From contig NZ_BCUD01000009.1 of assembly GCF_001591105.1 (NCBI RefSeq), forward strand, positions 62,001 through 126,000: DNA of 64,000 bases. Reading direction: 5' to 3'. The notes beneath the pieces are model-generated. The model was given only the letters and a program-made list of their open reading frames with translations. It was not told the origin of the DNA and searched no databases. Every line of letters starts with the position of its first letter. Within the stretch, counting starts at the first letter, position 1. Below, in pieces: positions 18,061-27,900 of this stretch. Source of the stretch: Vibrio nereis NBRC 15637. Lineage in GTDB: Bacteria > Pseudomonadota > Gammaproteobacteria > Enterobacterales > Vibrionaceae. Both the position numbers and the translations under genes were made by a program.

Positions 18061-18090
18061 AAAAAGGATACGCACTGCGTATCCTTTTTT
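18061..18090. terminator. Bidirectional terminator
   Basis: The stem AAAAAGGATACGCA with TGCGTATCCTTTTTT lies between the convergent malate-synthase-like and MaoC genes. Confidence 0.8.
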
Positions 18091-18106
18091 GTTTGTAAAT
18101 CTGAAA

Positions 18107-18814
18107 TTAAAAGTGCAATTGAATCACCGATGTAACGACTGCACCTGGGCGACGAACGCCTTCGATCTCAACTTTGATTTCGCGCTCAATCTCCAACCCT
18201 TTTCGAACAGGCGTTACCTTCGACAGTGTACTAACTGCGCGAACACGGTTGCCCGCTTTTACAGGGTAAGGGAAACGTACTTGATTCAAACCAATATTCA
18301 CCACCATTTTTGCGGTCGGGAATAGGTTCTGTTCGGGATCAACACTGTCAGTTAGCTTTGGTAGCAAAGCCAGTGTTAAGAAACCGTGCGCAATTGTCGT
18401 TTTGAATGGTGATTCAGTTTCAGCACGCTCTGGATCGGTATGGATCCACTGCATATCTTCAGTCACTTGGCCAAATTGGTTGATACGTTCTTGCGATACG
18501 TCCAGCCAATCACCAACATGGATCACTTCACCCAGCTTAAGTTGCAGCTCGTCATAAAGCGCTTGAGCTTCCGGCTTAAGCTCAATTGATTTTGGCTTTG
18601 CCGCTACTGGCGTGTCTATTTCTGGCTCTTGAAGTTCATCATTCACCGCTGGTTTCTGAAGATCACGCAAACGAGTAAACAAATGGCGGTTGTTTGCTTT
18701 AGTCAAAAACTCACCCCAGTACTCACGCATAGTTGGGGATACCCACTGCATGAACTCTGAATGTTGCTTTGAATCTGATTCACCACGATGTTTAAACAAG
18801 TCAGCGACTTTCAT
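18107..18814 (-). CDS. MaoC-family dehydratase
   Basis: 235 residues. The C-terminal half is a hot-dog-fold (R)-hydratase domain with the motif QVTEDMQWIHTDPERA...SPFKTTIAHGFLTL, which contains the catalytic Asp/His dyad. An N-terminal extension of about 85 residues includes a Pro/Glu-rich linker. Enzymes of this type hydrate trans-2-enoyl-CoA to (R)-3-hydroxyacyl-CoA, for polyhydroxyalkanoate or fatty-acid metabolism. No pha genes are nearby, so the exact substrate is open. Confidence 0.85.
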   Translation of the reverse strand: MKVADLFKHRGESDSKQHSEFMQWVSPTMREYWGEFLTKANNRHLFTRLRDLQKPAVNDELQEPEIDTPVAAKPKSIELKPEAQALYDELQLKLGEVIHVGDWLDVSQERINQFGQVTEDMQWIHTDPERAETESPFKTTIAHGFLTLALLPKLTDSVDPEQNLFPTAKMVVNIGLNQVRFPYPVKAGNRVRAVSTLSKVTPVRKGLEIEREIKVEIEGVRRPGAVVTSVIQLHF

Positions 18815-19130
18815 AAAACCTCTGAAATTTATTATTTATTCCGGTTAGTGACGTAATTTTGAAACACTTCACAATCTTGTGCAATTGTTTTCGGGCGTAC
18901 ACGTGTTGCGTGAACAGTGTTTTTTTAAATACTATCAATTACTTATAAATAAAACACTATTTTATTAGACCATTGCAGATAGAGTTATAACTCTACAAAA
19001 ATAGGCGTTGTAGCCTGTTGCAAGTATAGAAGTGATTGATATGAATGCTTAGTTTATCGCCACTTGAACAACTCAATGTAAATTAGTGCTTTACAAGATG
19101 TGGGTTTAAACCTAATATGCGCCCCGCACC
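18815..19130. other. Intergenic region upstream of tRNA-Ser
   Basis: AT-rich; holds the promoters of the MaoC gene (minus) and of the tRNA (plus). No specific site assigned. Confidence 0.4.
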
Positions 19131-19221
19131 GGAGAGATGGCTGAGTGGTTGAAAGCACCGGTCTTGAAAACCGGCATACGTTAATAGCGTATCTAGGGTT
19201 CAAATCCCTATCTCTCCGCCA
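19131..19221 (+). tRNA. tRNA-Ser (anticodon UGA)
   Basis: 91 nt with encoded CCA. The acceptor stem GGAGAGA pairs with TCTCTCC (19211-19217). The anticodon loop CTTGAAA in the stem CCGGT/ACCGG gives anticodon TGA. The long variable arm (ATACGTTAATAGCGTAT) is that of a class II serine tRNA. Its last 23 bases are part of the attL repeat of the island, so integration kept the tRNA intact. Confidence 0.96.
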
Positions 19222-19225
19222 CATT
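19199..19225 (+). repeat. attL direct repeat of the tRNA-Ser island
   Basis: 27 bp (TTCAAATCC...CCGCCACATT) spanning the tRNA T-arm, the acceptor 3' end and four bases beyond CCA. It is identical to 47314-47340. Confidence 0.95.
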
Positions 19226-19229
19226 TATG

Positions 19230-19267
19230 AAGCCCGAGCCCTTATTATATAAAGGCTCGGGCTTTTT
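19230..19267 (+). terminator. Island-borne terminator behind tRNA-Ser
   Basis: The stem AAGCCCGAGCC (19230-19240) with GGCTCGGGCTT and a T-run replaces the chromosomal tRNA terminator displaced to attR. Confidence 0.85.
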
Positions 19268-19288
19268 CGTCGTGTTAGATTTTTTGGC

Positions 19289-20584
19289 ATGGTACGTACA
19301 AGTGATACGATCATGTTTTTACTCAAAGACCGCAACGCTACTTATTACGCTCGTTACTGCTTTTCAAAAAAGCTCATTTCGTTAGGTTTCCCTCAAGAAA
19401 TACGATTTTCTCTTAGTACTAAAAAGCGTTCAGAGGCAATAGATAGACTTATGTTGATCATGAGCCACATACGCAGCTATATGGCGGATTGCGATACGGA
19501 AGAGAATGTTCAACTCGTAATTCAAAATTTAAAGACTGAGCTACAGGCGATCCGCGCAAGTAATTTTACTCCTGTCATACATAAAGCCCCCCAACCTGTA
19601 GAGCCTGTATTACCTGTATTGAATGATGTGGTAAAGCCACTGATGAATGAAAGACTGCTAAGTGATTTCATTCATTCTAAGCGGGCAGAGAGCATTCTTC
19701 CTCGTACTATTCAACAACTAGAATCGCGGATCAGAGCTTTTTTTAGCTTTTCTAAAGCTGGCATATTACAAGCTACAACAAAACAAGCGATGGAATTCCG
19801 AGACGACTTATTAAAGTCGGGTAAATCTGAAAAGTCCGTCATTGAATACCTTGCAGCAGCTCGACAGTTTTATAAATGGCTAAAGCTCCGAGGTGATGTA
19901 GAGAAAAACGTATTTGACGGCGTGACGGTGAAAAGAAAACCTTGTAGAGCCTCTGACGAGAGGCAGAGATGGATGGAGGACGACCTACGCAAGCTATTTA
20001 AGCATCCTGCGCTGCAAAGCCTTCCTCGTCGTGTAAAGCGTACTCAAAGCCAACATGAAGACTATTGGATCCCTTTGTTACTATTGCATTCGGGAGCGCG
20101 TGTATCTGAAGTCTGTCAATTAGATACGGCTGATATAAAGTGTGTTGATGATATCTGGTACATCGATATTAATACAAATGGTCAGGATAAGCGCTTGAAG
20201 TCAAGCTCAGCCAAGCGCCGAGTTCCATTGCACCCTAAGTTAATTGAACATGGCTTCCTGCGATACGCGCAAAATAGATATGAGAACAAACAGCAAAAAT
20301 TATTTAGTTTTAAGCCAATTGGCGCTTATAAAGATTGGTCGAAAACTTTCGTGAATCGCTTTAGTAAGGTACTTGATGATCTGGGCTTCATACCTTCTCG
20401 AAGACCCAGTCTCCATAGCTTGCGCCACACATTCATTGATGAGCTGCAACAAAATGGAATCGCTGAGCATCTTGTCGCAGATCTTGTGGGGCACAGGAAA
20501 ACAAACCTAACGTTCAACCGCTATGGGAAGCAGATTAACCTTTCATTACTTGATCAAGCAGTTAGGAGCCTAGATTTGTGGTGA
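19289..20584 (+). CDS. Tyrosine integrase (left end of island)
   Basis: 431 residues. An N-terminal arm-binding region and a core-binding domain (about 140-220) precede a catalytic domain with the full set of residues. These are Arg in HSGARVSEVCQL, Lys in the KSSSAKRRVPL beta-hairpin, HSLRHTF, the GHRKTN histidine and Tyr in FNRYGK. It starts 64 bp from attL, the usual place for the integrase that excises and inserts an island at its tRNA. The start at 19289 has no clear ribosome-binding site; an in-frame ATG at 19313 is possible. Confidence 0.92.
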   Translation: MVRTSDTIMFLLKDRNATYYARYCFSKKLISLGFPQEIRFSLSTKKRSEAIDRLMLIMSHIRSYMADCDTEENVQLVIQNLKTELQAIRASNFTPVIHKAPQPVEPVLPVLNDVVKPLMNERLLSDFIHSKRAESILPRTIQQLESRIRAFFSFSKAGILQATTKQAMEFRDDLLKSGKSEKSVIEYLAAARQFYKWLKLRGDVEKNVFDGVTVKRKPCRASDERQRWMEDDLRKLFKHPALQSLPRRVKRTQSQHEDYWIPLLLLHSGARVSEVCQLDTADIKCVDDIWYIDINTNGQDKRLKSSSAKRRVPLHPKLIEHGFLRYAQNRYENKQQKLFSFKPIGAYKDWSKTFVNRFSKVLDDLGFIPSRRPSLHSLRHTFIDELQQNGIAEHLVADLVGHRKTNLTFNRYGKQINLSLLDQAVRSLDLW

Positions 20585-20866
20585 AAGCTAGCTAAATTTT
20601 TAGAGTGATAGTACTGACTTTGTTTTTTGGCTATAAGATGAGCTTGCTTACGTGAACAACTCATTTGTGCCCCATAACTGTTTAGCTAAGGATTCCTGAC
20701 CACACTCTCATGTCAGGTCTTGACCTACATATACTAATAGCAGATTATGAGTCTAGTTGAGCACTTATAATTATACAGACATGTTCAGCAATTTATGAAT
20801 GGAAGGAAGAATAAGACCTATAGAACAGTGAACTAATATTTATGCTTGCAAGCAAAGGGATTTGGC

Positions 20867-22609
20867 ATGTCGGTTATACGTCACATTGATATACAAAATT
20901 TTAGATCAATTAAAAATCTATCTTGGAATCCAAAGCCTGGACTTAACTGTCTAATCGGACCAGGGGATTCTGGTAAGTCGACAATTTTAGATGCCATTGA
21001 TTTGGTTCTAGGTGCACGACGCTCTTACTCATTCAACGATGCAGATTTTTACCAACTAGATACTTCATCTCCTTTGACTATCACAGTGACAATTGGCGAG
21101 CTTGATGATGAGTTAAAAAATGTTGAACGATACGGTTTTTTTCTTCGAGGCTTTAATTTTGAGACCAAAGAAATCTTTGACGAGCCACAACCAAATTGTG
21201 AAACGGTTCTTACCTTCAAGCTCTATGTAGATGCAGACTTAGCACCTGATTGGCGACTATACTCTGATCGTGCCGATGCAGATGGTCTTGAACGTAGATT
21301 ACCTTGGAAACACCGAGAATTACTGTCTCCAGCCAGACTGGGCACCACATCACATCAAAATCTCGCATGGGGACATCGTTCAGTATTAAACAAACTTTCT
21401 GAAGATACCTTAGATGTATCTTCAGTTCTTGCCCAATTAGGACGGCAAACCCGTGAAGCCTTTGCTGCACAACCAGTACAAGGGGTCACAGAGGTTTTGA
21501 CCCAAGTCCAGCAAATCGCCAACGGACTTGGTGTACCGCTCGGACAACTTAGCGCGCTTCTTGATGTCAATGGAATATCCATGTCCAATGGTGCCATAAG
21601 CCTCCACAATAGTGATGGGACACCTCTAAGGCAATTAGGGACTGGATCTTCACGCTTACTCATTAGCGGCCTGCAAAAGGCTACTAGCAGCTCTAGTATT
21701 CTGATCGTTGATGAAGCCGAATATGGTCTTGAGCCATACCGTATTAGTAGGCTACTTAACGAACTAGGATCAAAGGACATCGAGCCCCAAAAGCAAGTAT
21801 TTATAACTACTCACTCACCTTATGTACTTAGAGAGCTACAAGCTGCCCAACTCCATGTTCTAAGAAAACAATCCATAGCTGCTCAGGTATTTGAATTCCC
21901 ACTTTACTCCCATCACATCTACAGTCTTTTGGGGGGAGAGCAACAACAAGCAACACTAAGAGCTTGTGCAGAAGCATTCTTCAGCAAAGCAATAATTGTC
22001 GGTGAAGGAAGCACTGAAGTTGGTTTTATCAGAGGTTTGGATCTTTACAAGCAAGACAATCAACAGCTCGGAATTCAATCTAAAGGAGGGTTTTGTACTG
22101 ATGGCGGCGGTGGTGATAACTACTTTCAGCGAGCTAAGGTATTTGCGAGTTTAGGTTACCCTGTGGCCTTACTAAAAGATTCCGATATAAATTCTCAGGC
22201 ACACCAGGCACAGACTGAACAATGTACACAGGCAGGTGTAACAATTTTTGAATGGGGACATGGTATGTCTACCGAAGGTGCAATTTTCAGCTGGTGTAGA
22301 GTAGATATTTTGCCACTACTTGTAAAAGTAGCTGCTGACTTAAACGGGCACCAGGAAGTTGACCAGCACATTAAAAATAAGTCGAACAACCAATATGATT
22401 TGGCCGCATGTTTATCCAACCCACTGGATGAAATGAGAGGTTCTTTAGCCCTTGCTGCTGGCCACTATAAATGGTTTAAAAACATCACAAAATCTGAAAC
22501 CATCATCAGGAATGTCGTTGCCCCTAATATGCCATTATTTAACGAACATTTTCAAAGTATCCTCAATGGCTTACTCAATTGGGTAGAAGCTAATGGAGAT
22601 ATTCGATGA
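20867..22609 (+). CDS. gajA: OLD-family ATPase/TOPRIM endonuclease, Gabija GajA-like
   Basis: 580 residues. An N-terminal ABC-type ATPase has Walker A GPGDSGKST (residues 31-39), a signature-like LGTGSSRLLISGL and Walker B SILIVDEAEYGLEP. The C-terminal TOPRIM nuclease has Glu at about residue 380 (IIVGEGSTEV) and the acidic pair DSD at 438-440. This is the class 2 OLD architecture. With the overlapping UvrD-like gene it matches the two-gene Gabija anti-phage system, in which GajA cleaves DNA when nucleotides fall. The ATG at 20867 has an AAAGGGA site; the frame extends to a TTG at 20846. Length fits GajA (about 580 residues). Confidence 0.82.
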   Translation: MSVIRHIDIQNFRSIKNLSWNPKPGLNCLIGPGDSGKSTILDAIDLVLGARRSYSFNDADFYQLDTSSPLTITVTIGELDDELKNVERYGFFLRGFNFETKEIFDEPQPNCETVLTFKLYVDADLAPDWRLYSDRADADGLERRLPWKHRELLSPARLGTTSHQNLAWGHRSVLNKLSEDTLDVSSVLAQLGRQTREAFAAQPVQGVTEVLTQVQQIANGLGVPLGQLSALLDVNGISMSNGAISLHNSDGTPLRQLGTGSSRLLISGLQKATSSSSILIVDEAEYGLEPYRISRLLNELGSKDIEPQKQVFITTHSPYVLRELQAAQLHVLRKQSIAAQVFEFPLYSHHIYSLLGGEQQQATLRACAEAFFSKAIIVGEGSTEVGFIRGLDLYKQDNQQLGIQSKGGFCTDGGGGDNYFQRAKVFASLGYPVALLKDSDINSQAHQAQTEQCTQAGVTIFEWGHGMSTEGAIFSWCRVDILPLLVKVAADLNGHQEVDQHIKNKSNNQYDLAACLSNPLDEMRGSLALAAGHYKWFKNITKSETIIRNVVAPNMPLFNEHFQSILNGLLNWVEANGDIR

Positions 22610-24024
22610 ACGTGGAAACCGTTCTTGATACTAATAGAGGCGCAATTGTTGCTCCCGCTGGTTGCGGTAAAACCCATATAATCACGGAGACATTATCCGT
22701 GAATAATACCAAGCCTATATTGGTGCTAACGCACACCACTGCTGGAGTTTCTGCATTAAAAAAAAGACTGCGAAAGCTATCAGTGCCAACGTCGAACTAT
22801 GTTATTACTACCATTGATGGATGGGCACTTCGTATTGCCAATAGTTTCCCAATGACCTGCCCTGTTCATCATTCACCTGAAATGCCCCAGCTTTTTTATC
22901 CAGAAATTAGACAAACTGTTTTAAGGTTGCTAAATACAGGCAGCATTAGTGACATCCTACAATCATCATATTCACGCCTGCTCGTTGATGAGTATCAAGA
23001 CTGTGACGTTAATCAGCACAATCTAATTGCTTCACTTTCAAATATTCTCCCGACAGTTATTTTTGGTGACCCTATGCAATGTATTTTTAACTTCGGAGGT
23101 CCAATGCCTGATTGGGGCAGCGGAGTTCTGAAGCAATTTCCACTGATAGGTGAATTAAATACACCATGGCGTTGGAACAATGCTGGAGCACCGTTGCTTG
23201 GACGGTGGATACTTGAAACAAGGGAGGCACTAAAACAAGGGACAAGAGTTGACCTTAGAACATGTCCTGCCCATGTAATATTGCACCAACTGACAGACGT
23301 AGTCCGAACGGACATAACTAATCAGCATAATGCACAACACTCTATTTTAAATCACTACCCAACTGATTCTCTATTGGTAATAGGTAGTTCAATGGATGAA
23401 CGTTCAAGGCATGGTTATGCTCAGGGTAATTCGCGAATTGAAGTAGTTGAACCAGTTCAACTTGCAAGTGTAACTAGTGCTGCAAGCCAATTTGATGACA
23501 ATACAGGGGTAGCTCTTTCAGCCTCTATTTTGCAAGTTGCTAGTACTATGATGACCAATGTTGAAATGGCAACCACATCGAAACGAGTAGATAGTATTCT
23601 CAATCGTCGAAATAGGACTCCTGCAACAACTACTGAGCAAGCACTTTGCAACGTAGCGATTAATAGTTCTCGCTCCAACATCTTAGCAGCACTACAGCAT
23701 CTAGAGTTAAAACCTGGTACTCGTGTTTACCGTAAAGGCGCATACAACGCTTTAAAAGACTCTTTAGCTCTTTCAATAACTTCTCCAACAATAAGTATCT
23801 TTGAAGCAGCGTCAGCAGTAAGAGAGCGCTTACGTCAGCAAGGAGATCAACGAATACCTAATCGAGCTATTGGTTCAACCCTTTTGCTCAAAGGCCTTGA
23901 AGCTGATCATTGCATGATTCTTGATGCGCAAGCTCGAGGAATGAACGCAAATCATTTATATGTAGCACTCTCACGTGGAGCTAAAACTATCACAATATTT
24001 TCTCGTGATGTTTATATTCCATGA
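22606..24024 (+). CDS. gajB: UvrD-like helicase, Gabija GajB-like
   Basis: 472 residues, SF1 helicase. Walker A APAGCGKT is at residues 16-23. Walker B LLVDEYQDC is at about 126-134, with GDPMQCIFNF as motif III. A motif V/VI region (LKGLEADHCMI...LYVALSRGAKT) is near the C-terminus. It is shorter than housekeeping UvrD (about 720 residues), as GajB is (about 490). It overlaps the GajA gene by 4 bases (ATGA), so both are made together. GajB senses DNA ends and assembles with GajA in known systems. Confidence 0.82.
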   Translation: MNVETVLDTNRGAIVAPAGCGKTHIITETLSVNNTKPILVLTHTTAGVSALKKRLRKLSVPTSNYVITTIDGWALRIANSFPMTCPVHHSPEMPQLFYPEIRQTVLRLLNTGSISDILQSSYSRLLVDEYQDCDVNQHNLIASLSNILPTVIFGDPMQCIFNFGGPMPDWGSGVLKQFPLIGELNTPWRWNNAGAPLLGRWILETREALKQGTRVDLRTCPAHVILHQLTDVVRTDITNQHNAQHSILNHYPTDSLLVIGSSMDERSRHGYAQGNSRIEVVEPVQLASVTSAASQFDDNTGVALSASILQVASTMMTNVEMATTSKRVDSILNRRNRTPATTTEQALCNVAINSSRSNILAALQHLELKPGTRVYRKGAYNALKDSLALSITSPTISIFEAASAVRERLRQQGDQRIPNRAIGSTLLLKGLEADHCMILDAQARGMNANHLYVALSRGAKTITIFSRDVYIP

Positions 24025-24145
24025 GGTGATGTTAACTGAGGATAGCAAACACGCCTTTGTCCACCAATGTTTCAGCTTCTCATGACCCCTACTAAATATG
24101 ACTGCCAAACTTCATGTTGACCAAAAACACTGGAAGGAGGTCATC

Positions 24146-24742
24146 ATGAGAAAGTTATCTTCTGGAAAATGCAGTGGCATCAAAAGACCATTTAAGCTTG
24201 AAGAGATCTGGCGGATCAGAACTAGGCTGGAGATTGAAAACGATCTGATGCAGCTCGCACTACTGAACCTAGCTATAGATAGCAAGTTAAGGGCGAGTGA
24301 TTTACTAAAGCTACACGTTTACGATGTTTCTTCGCAAGGCGTTATCTATGAAAGGGTTCAGTGCATCCAGCAAAAAACGGGCACCGATGTTCACTATGAG
24401 ATTACTCCGAGAACACAGCAAAGTATTAGCCGATGGATTTTTGCAGCATCCCTAGAGGCAAGCAGTTTTCTATTCCCGAGCAGCCGACGCTCTGGGCAAC
24501 CTATCAGCTACTCATTCTATCGTTCAATCATCAGGAACTGGGCTGTAAAACTGGGATTGAATGCTGACTACTACGGAACTCATTCCATGCGCCGTACCAA
24601 AGCCACCTTAATCTATGCCAGAACAAAAAACATCAGGGCCGTACAGATCTTACTTGGACATTCGAAGCTAGATAACACAATTCGATACCTTGGTGTTGAG
24701 CTAGAAGACGCTCTGAGGCTGTCTGAGAAAACAGATTGCTGA
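24146..24742 (+). CDS. Short tyrosine recombinase
   Basis: 198 residues, consisting almost only of a catalytic domain. It has Arg in SKLRASDLLKL, the pair HSMRR, His in LLGHSK and Tyr in TIRYLG. A perfect AAGGAGGT ribosome-binding site decides the ATG at 24146. This compact family is common in proteobacterial transposons and islands. It lies between the two defence loci and may have helped assemble them; it has no obvious att site of its own. Confidence 0.85.
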   Translation: MRKLSSGKCSGIKRPFKLEEIWRIRTRLEIENDLMQLALLNLAIDSKLRASDLLKLHVYDVSSQGVIYERVQCIQQKTGTDVHYEITPRTQQSISRWIFAASLEASSFLFPSSRRSGQPISYSFYRSIIRNWAVKLGLNADYYGTHSMRRTKATLIYARTKNIRAVQILLGHSKLDNTIRYLGVELEDALRLSEKTDC

Positions 24743-24976
24743 CAAATAGGAGCCGCTACAGGCTTTTCGTCTGAAAAGCCTGTGCCCCATTGTCATTTTC
24801 GCTCATAAAATCGCTTGCTCTTCTAGTTCCAAATTTTCCTCAATAAAATTCATCTGAAAGGAATGCAACTCACTTCGTAGTTGCTAATTAAAAATGATTA
24901 ATTAGCAATTACCTGTCTGAGGGTATGCTGAAAATGATTTTGAGTCACTTCGGGACAAAAGAGTGACGCTTTGTGT

Positions 24977-27900
24977 CTACGTCACGGGCTGCTTGTTTGT
25001 GTTGCAGCTTCGGCTATTTAAGAAGTCGAGTTGAGTTTTGATCTCCTTCTCTAACTCACCGACATAGATTAATGATGTCTCGATATTAGCGTATTTTCCG
25101 CTTCTGCTTGCACTAAACCAATTGAATGACCCCACCGCCATATACCGATCATCAGCAAAAACGCTTTTACTATGGACACCATTTATCACATTGATAACGA
25201 TACCAAGCTGTTCCAAGGTCGCGCAGCAATGTTGAAACGCTTTTACTTTATTAGTATCCGGGTGGTTTGCGACCGTGGTATTGAAATGTCTGTCGGTGTG
25301 TATGGTTATCTGGACACCTTTGTGCAGTGCTGTTTTTAGTAGTTCTAACTGACCAGTTGATTGCAGTTTGTCTAGCAGTAACCAAGGCGAGACGATATCT
25401 ATTTTTCGTTGTACTTCCCTCAGCAGTTTTGATAAGAACGCATCGTGCTCTTCGGCATTGGTTAGCAGTTTCGGATGGCCGCATATTTGTAATAAATCGG
25501 GGCGTTGACCAACACTAAACTCAAGCTCATTTCGCTCGTCAGTGAAGAGATACTTGGCGAGTAATCCTCGTGGAGAAGATGATGGCGCAGCTTCAATGAT
25601 ATCCAAATCACCAAACACCAAGAATGCATCTTTGGCTCGAGAGACAGCGACGTTGAGCATTGACGGATCCATATCGATAAACCCGCCATCGTTGTGTCTG
25701 GTGTACACCTGGGAAAAAATAATGATTTTGCGTTCAGCACCTTGAAGAGAGTGAACGGTGCCAACGGTTAGTTGGTCATCCCCCTTGCCTGCTTTGATAT
25801 CGAACTCACCACACGCGGTCTTGATCTGGTTCACTTGAGCTGAAAATGGAGTAATGATACCCACACACTTGGCCAGTGGCTCGCCGTAGTAATTCTCTAT
25901 TTCAACCTTATTGGCATGTAGCCATGCAGCGATAGTTTCTGCTTCTAACTTATTGCGTCGGCTGCCGCTAAATGATTCCGCGATACCGTCGACGTGCAAA
26001 TGACTGAAAGGAGAGTAGAGGCTATCTTCGGTCGCTTGTCCTCGCTTGGGGATCAGGATACCTTGATAGCAAAGGTCATTGCAGTATGAGATTAATTCAT
26101 CGTAGCAGCGTCTATGTTCTTGCAAAAACATTCCAGGCTCAGCTTCCGGCATATAATGAAAGCGGCTTGCTTGTTGCGCTACATGCATCACACTGCCAGT
26201 CACTACACTTCGGCCTTCCTCTTGAATGACTGTGTATTCATCATCAGAGCTGATAACTTTATGCTGCTTTAAATTACCTCGGTCAATTGATGAGCACACA
26301 TTTCTAATCGGCGGGATTTGGTAAATATCACCAATCACCAACGCTTTTTTGGCTAGTGAGAACGAGGCTGCGGCAACTTCTGGAGCTACTTGGCCTGCTT
26401 CATCAACGATCAAAAGGTCGATTTCATTAAGCAGATAGTCAGTTTCAAATTCATTATTTCCAACGTGAGACTGGTAAGTCATATGAGAAGGCAGAGAATG
26501 GAACGTTGATACAATGCAAGGAGTAAGCATCATTCGGCGTTGCCAGCGAGGACGAACTGTTTTCAAACCTGTTTTCCGGGCCTGCTTGTTCAACTCTTGA
26601 CCCAAATCTCGGCAACTGAGCAGCCAGCATGCTTCCCAGTAATGGACCGCTAAGCGGAACATTCGAAAACGGGTCGTGATATCTAAAACCGAATCGATGT
26701 CAGTCAGTTGTGGAATAGTTTGCTCTGGAGAGTCTTCAGTAAAGTTATTGATAGAATTAAGCCAATTCAGTTGTGATTGCTCAAACTCTTGATACTGCTC
26801 TAGCCAAGATTGATACCGATTTTTTTGATCATCAAAATCGTCTTTTTTACTAGAAAATACTTGCTTGAGTAGGCTCTCAAATCGGTCTGATGACAGATTT
26901 TCAATTTGCTCTTCATCGTGCTCAATAAGGTTATACATGAAACTCCTGCGCTGGAGTTCAAGTTTATTCTTAATTGGCGGTAACCACTTAAACAGAGTTA
27001 ACCATGTAGATTCATTGCCGAGGTAGCTTCGCCACGCAGTTAACTGTTCTTTGGCGTTATCTTTCAATGCTTGCGCATTAGAAACGGCTTGTTGTTGATC
27101 TGCCAATGTTTGTTGGGGATTGTTCCCCAGCCGAGAATGGATGTCATTTAGTTGGCGGTTGTAGTGATGCCAATTGTTTTGGATGTGATCTAACTGGTTT
27201 TGATGTTGGCGCAATTCGGCAAGGAGATACGCTTTAACTTGCGTTACATCAGCAAAATTCTGTTGTGGAAACGCCTGTTTTGCTCTATCCAAATAATGCG
27301 CTTGGGCTTGATCGAGAAAATCCAACTGCTCGACTTTTTCATAGAAATGCTTAGTTTGGTAACTTTTGGCTGCTTCCAATTCTCCATACGCCGATGGCAG
27401 GTAGCCACCATAGCTAAAAATGTCGGGCAACCATCGGCCTGATAGTTCGTCGTCGCCTTCATCGAAGTCTTTACCAAAGGCATCAATGATGTTGGTTACT
27501 GCTTGATTATTAGTCGATGCCGCAATGATTAGCGGCGGCTGACTCTCTTTTAGCGCAGATTCAATCCACAGTGATGCGACTACAGATAGAACAAACGTTG
27601 TTTTACCTGTGCCAGGAGGACCATTTACCGCAAGAATATCGCCTTCTTGCATGGCTAAGGTATGGGTCAAGGCATCGCATTGCGCTTTAGTTAGCGGGAA
27701 TTGACTATTTGAGTGGCCAAAACGCGAATGCACTGTCTGAGATACTTCAATACATTCATCGTGGTTGGTTACTGTTTTTGCCGCGTAACTATCAAGCAGA
27801 GGCAAGGCTGTGCTTGAATTGCTCAGGTTATCGTACAGTTTTAAAATATGCCTTGAAGCTCCCAAGCACTCGCTGATTTTGTTGACTAAGCCACGACTTT

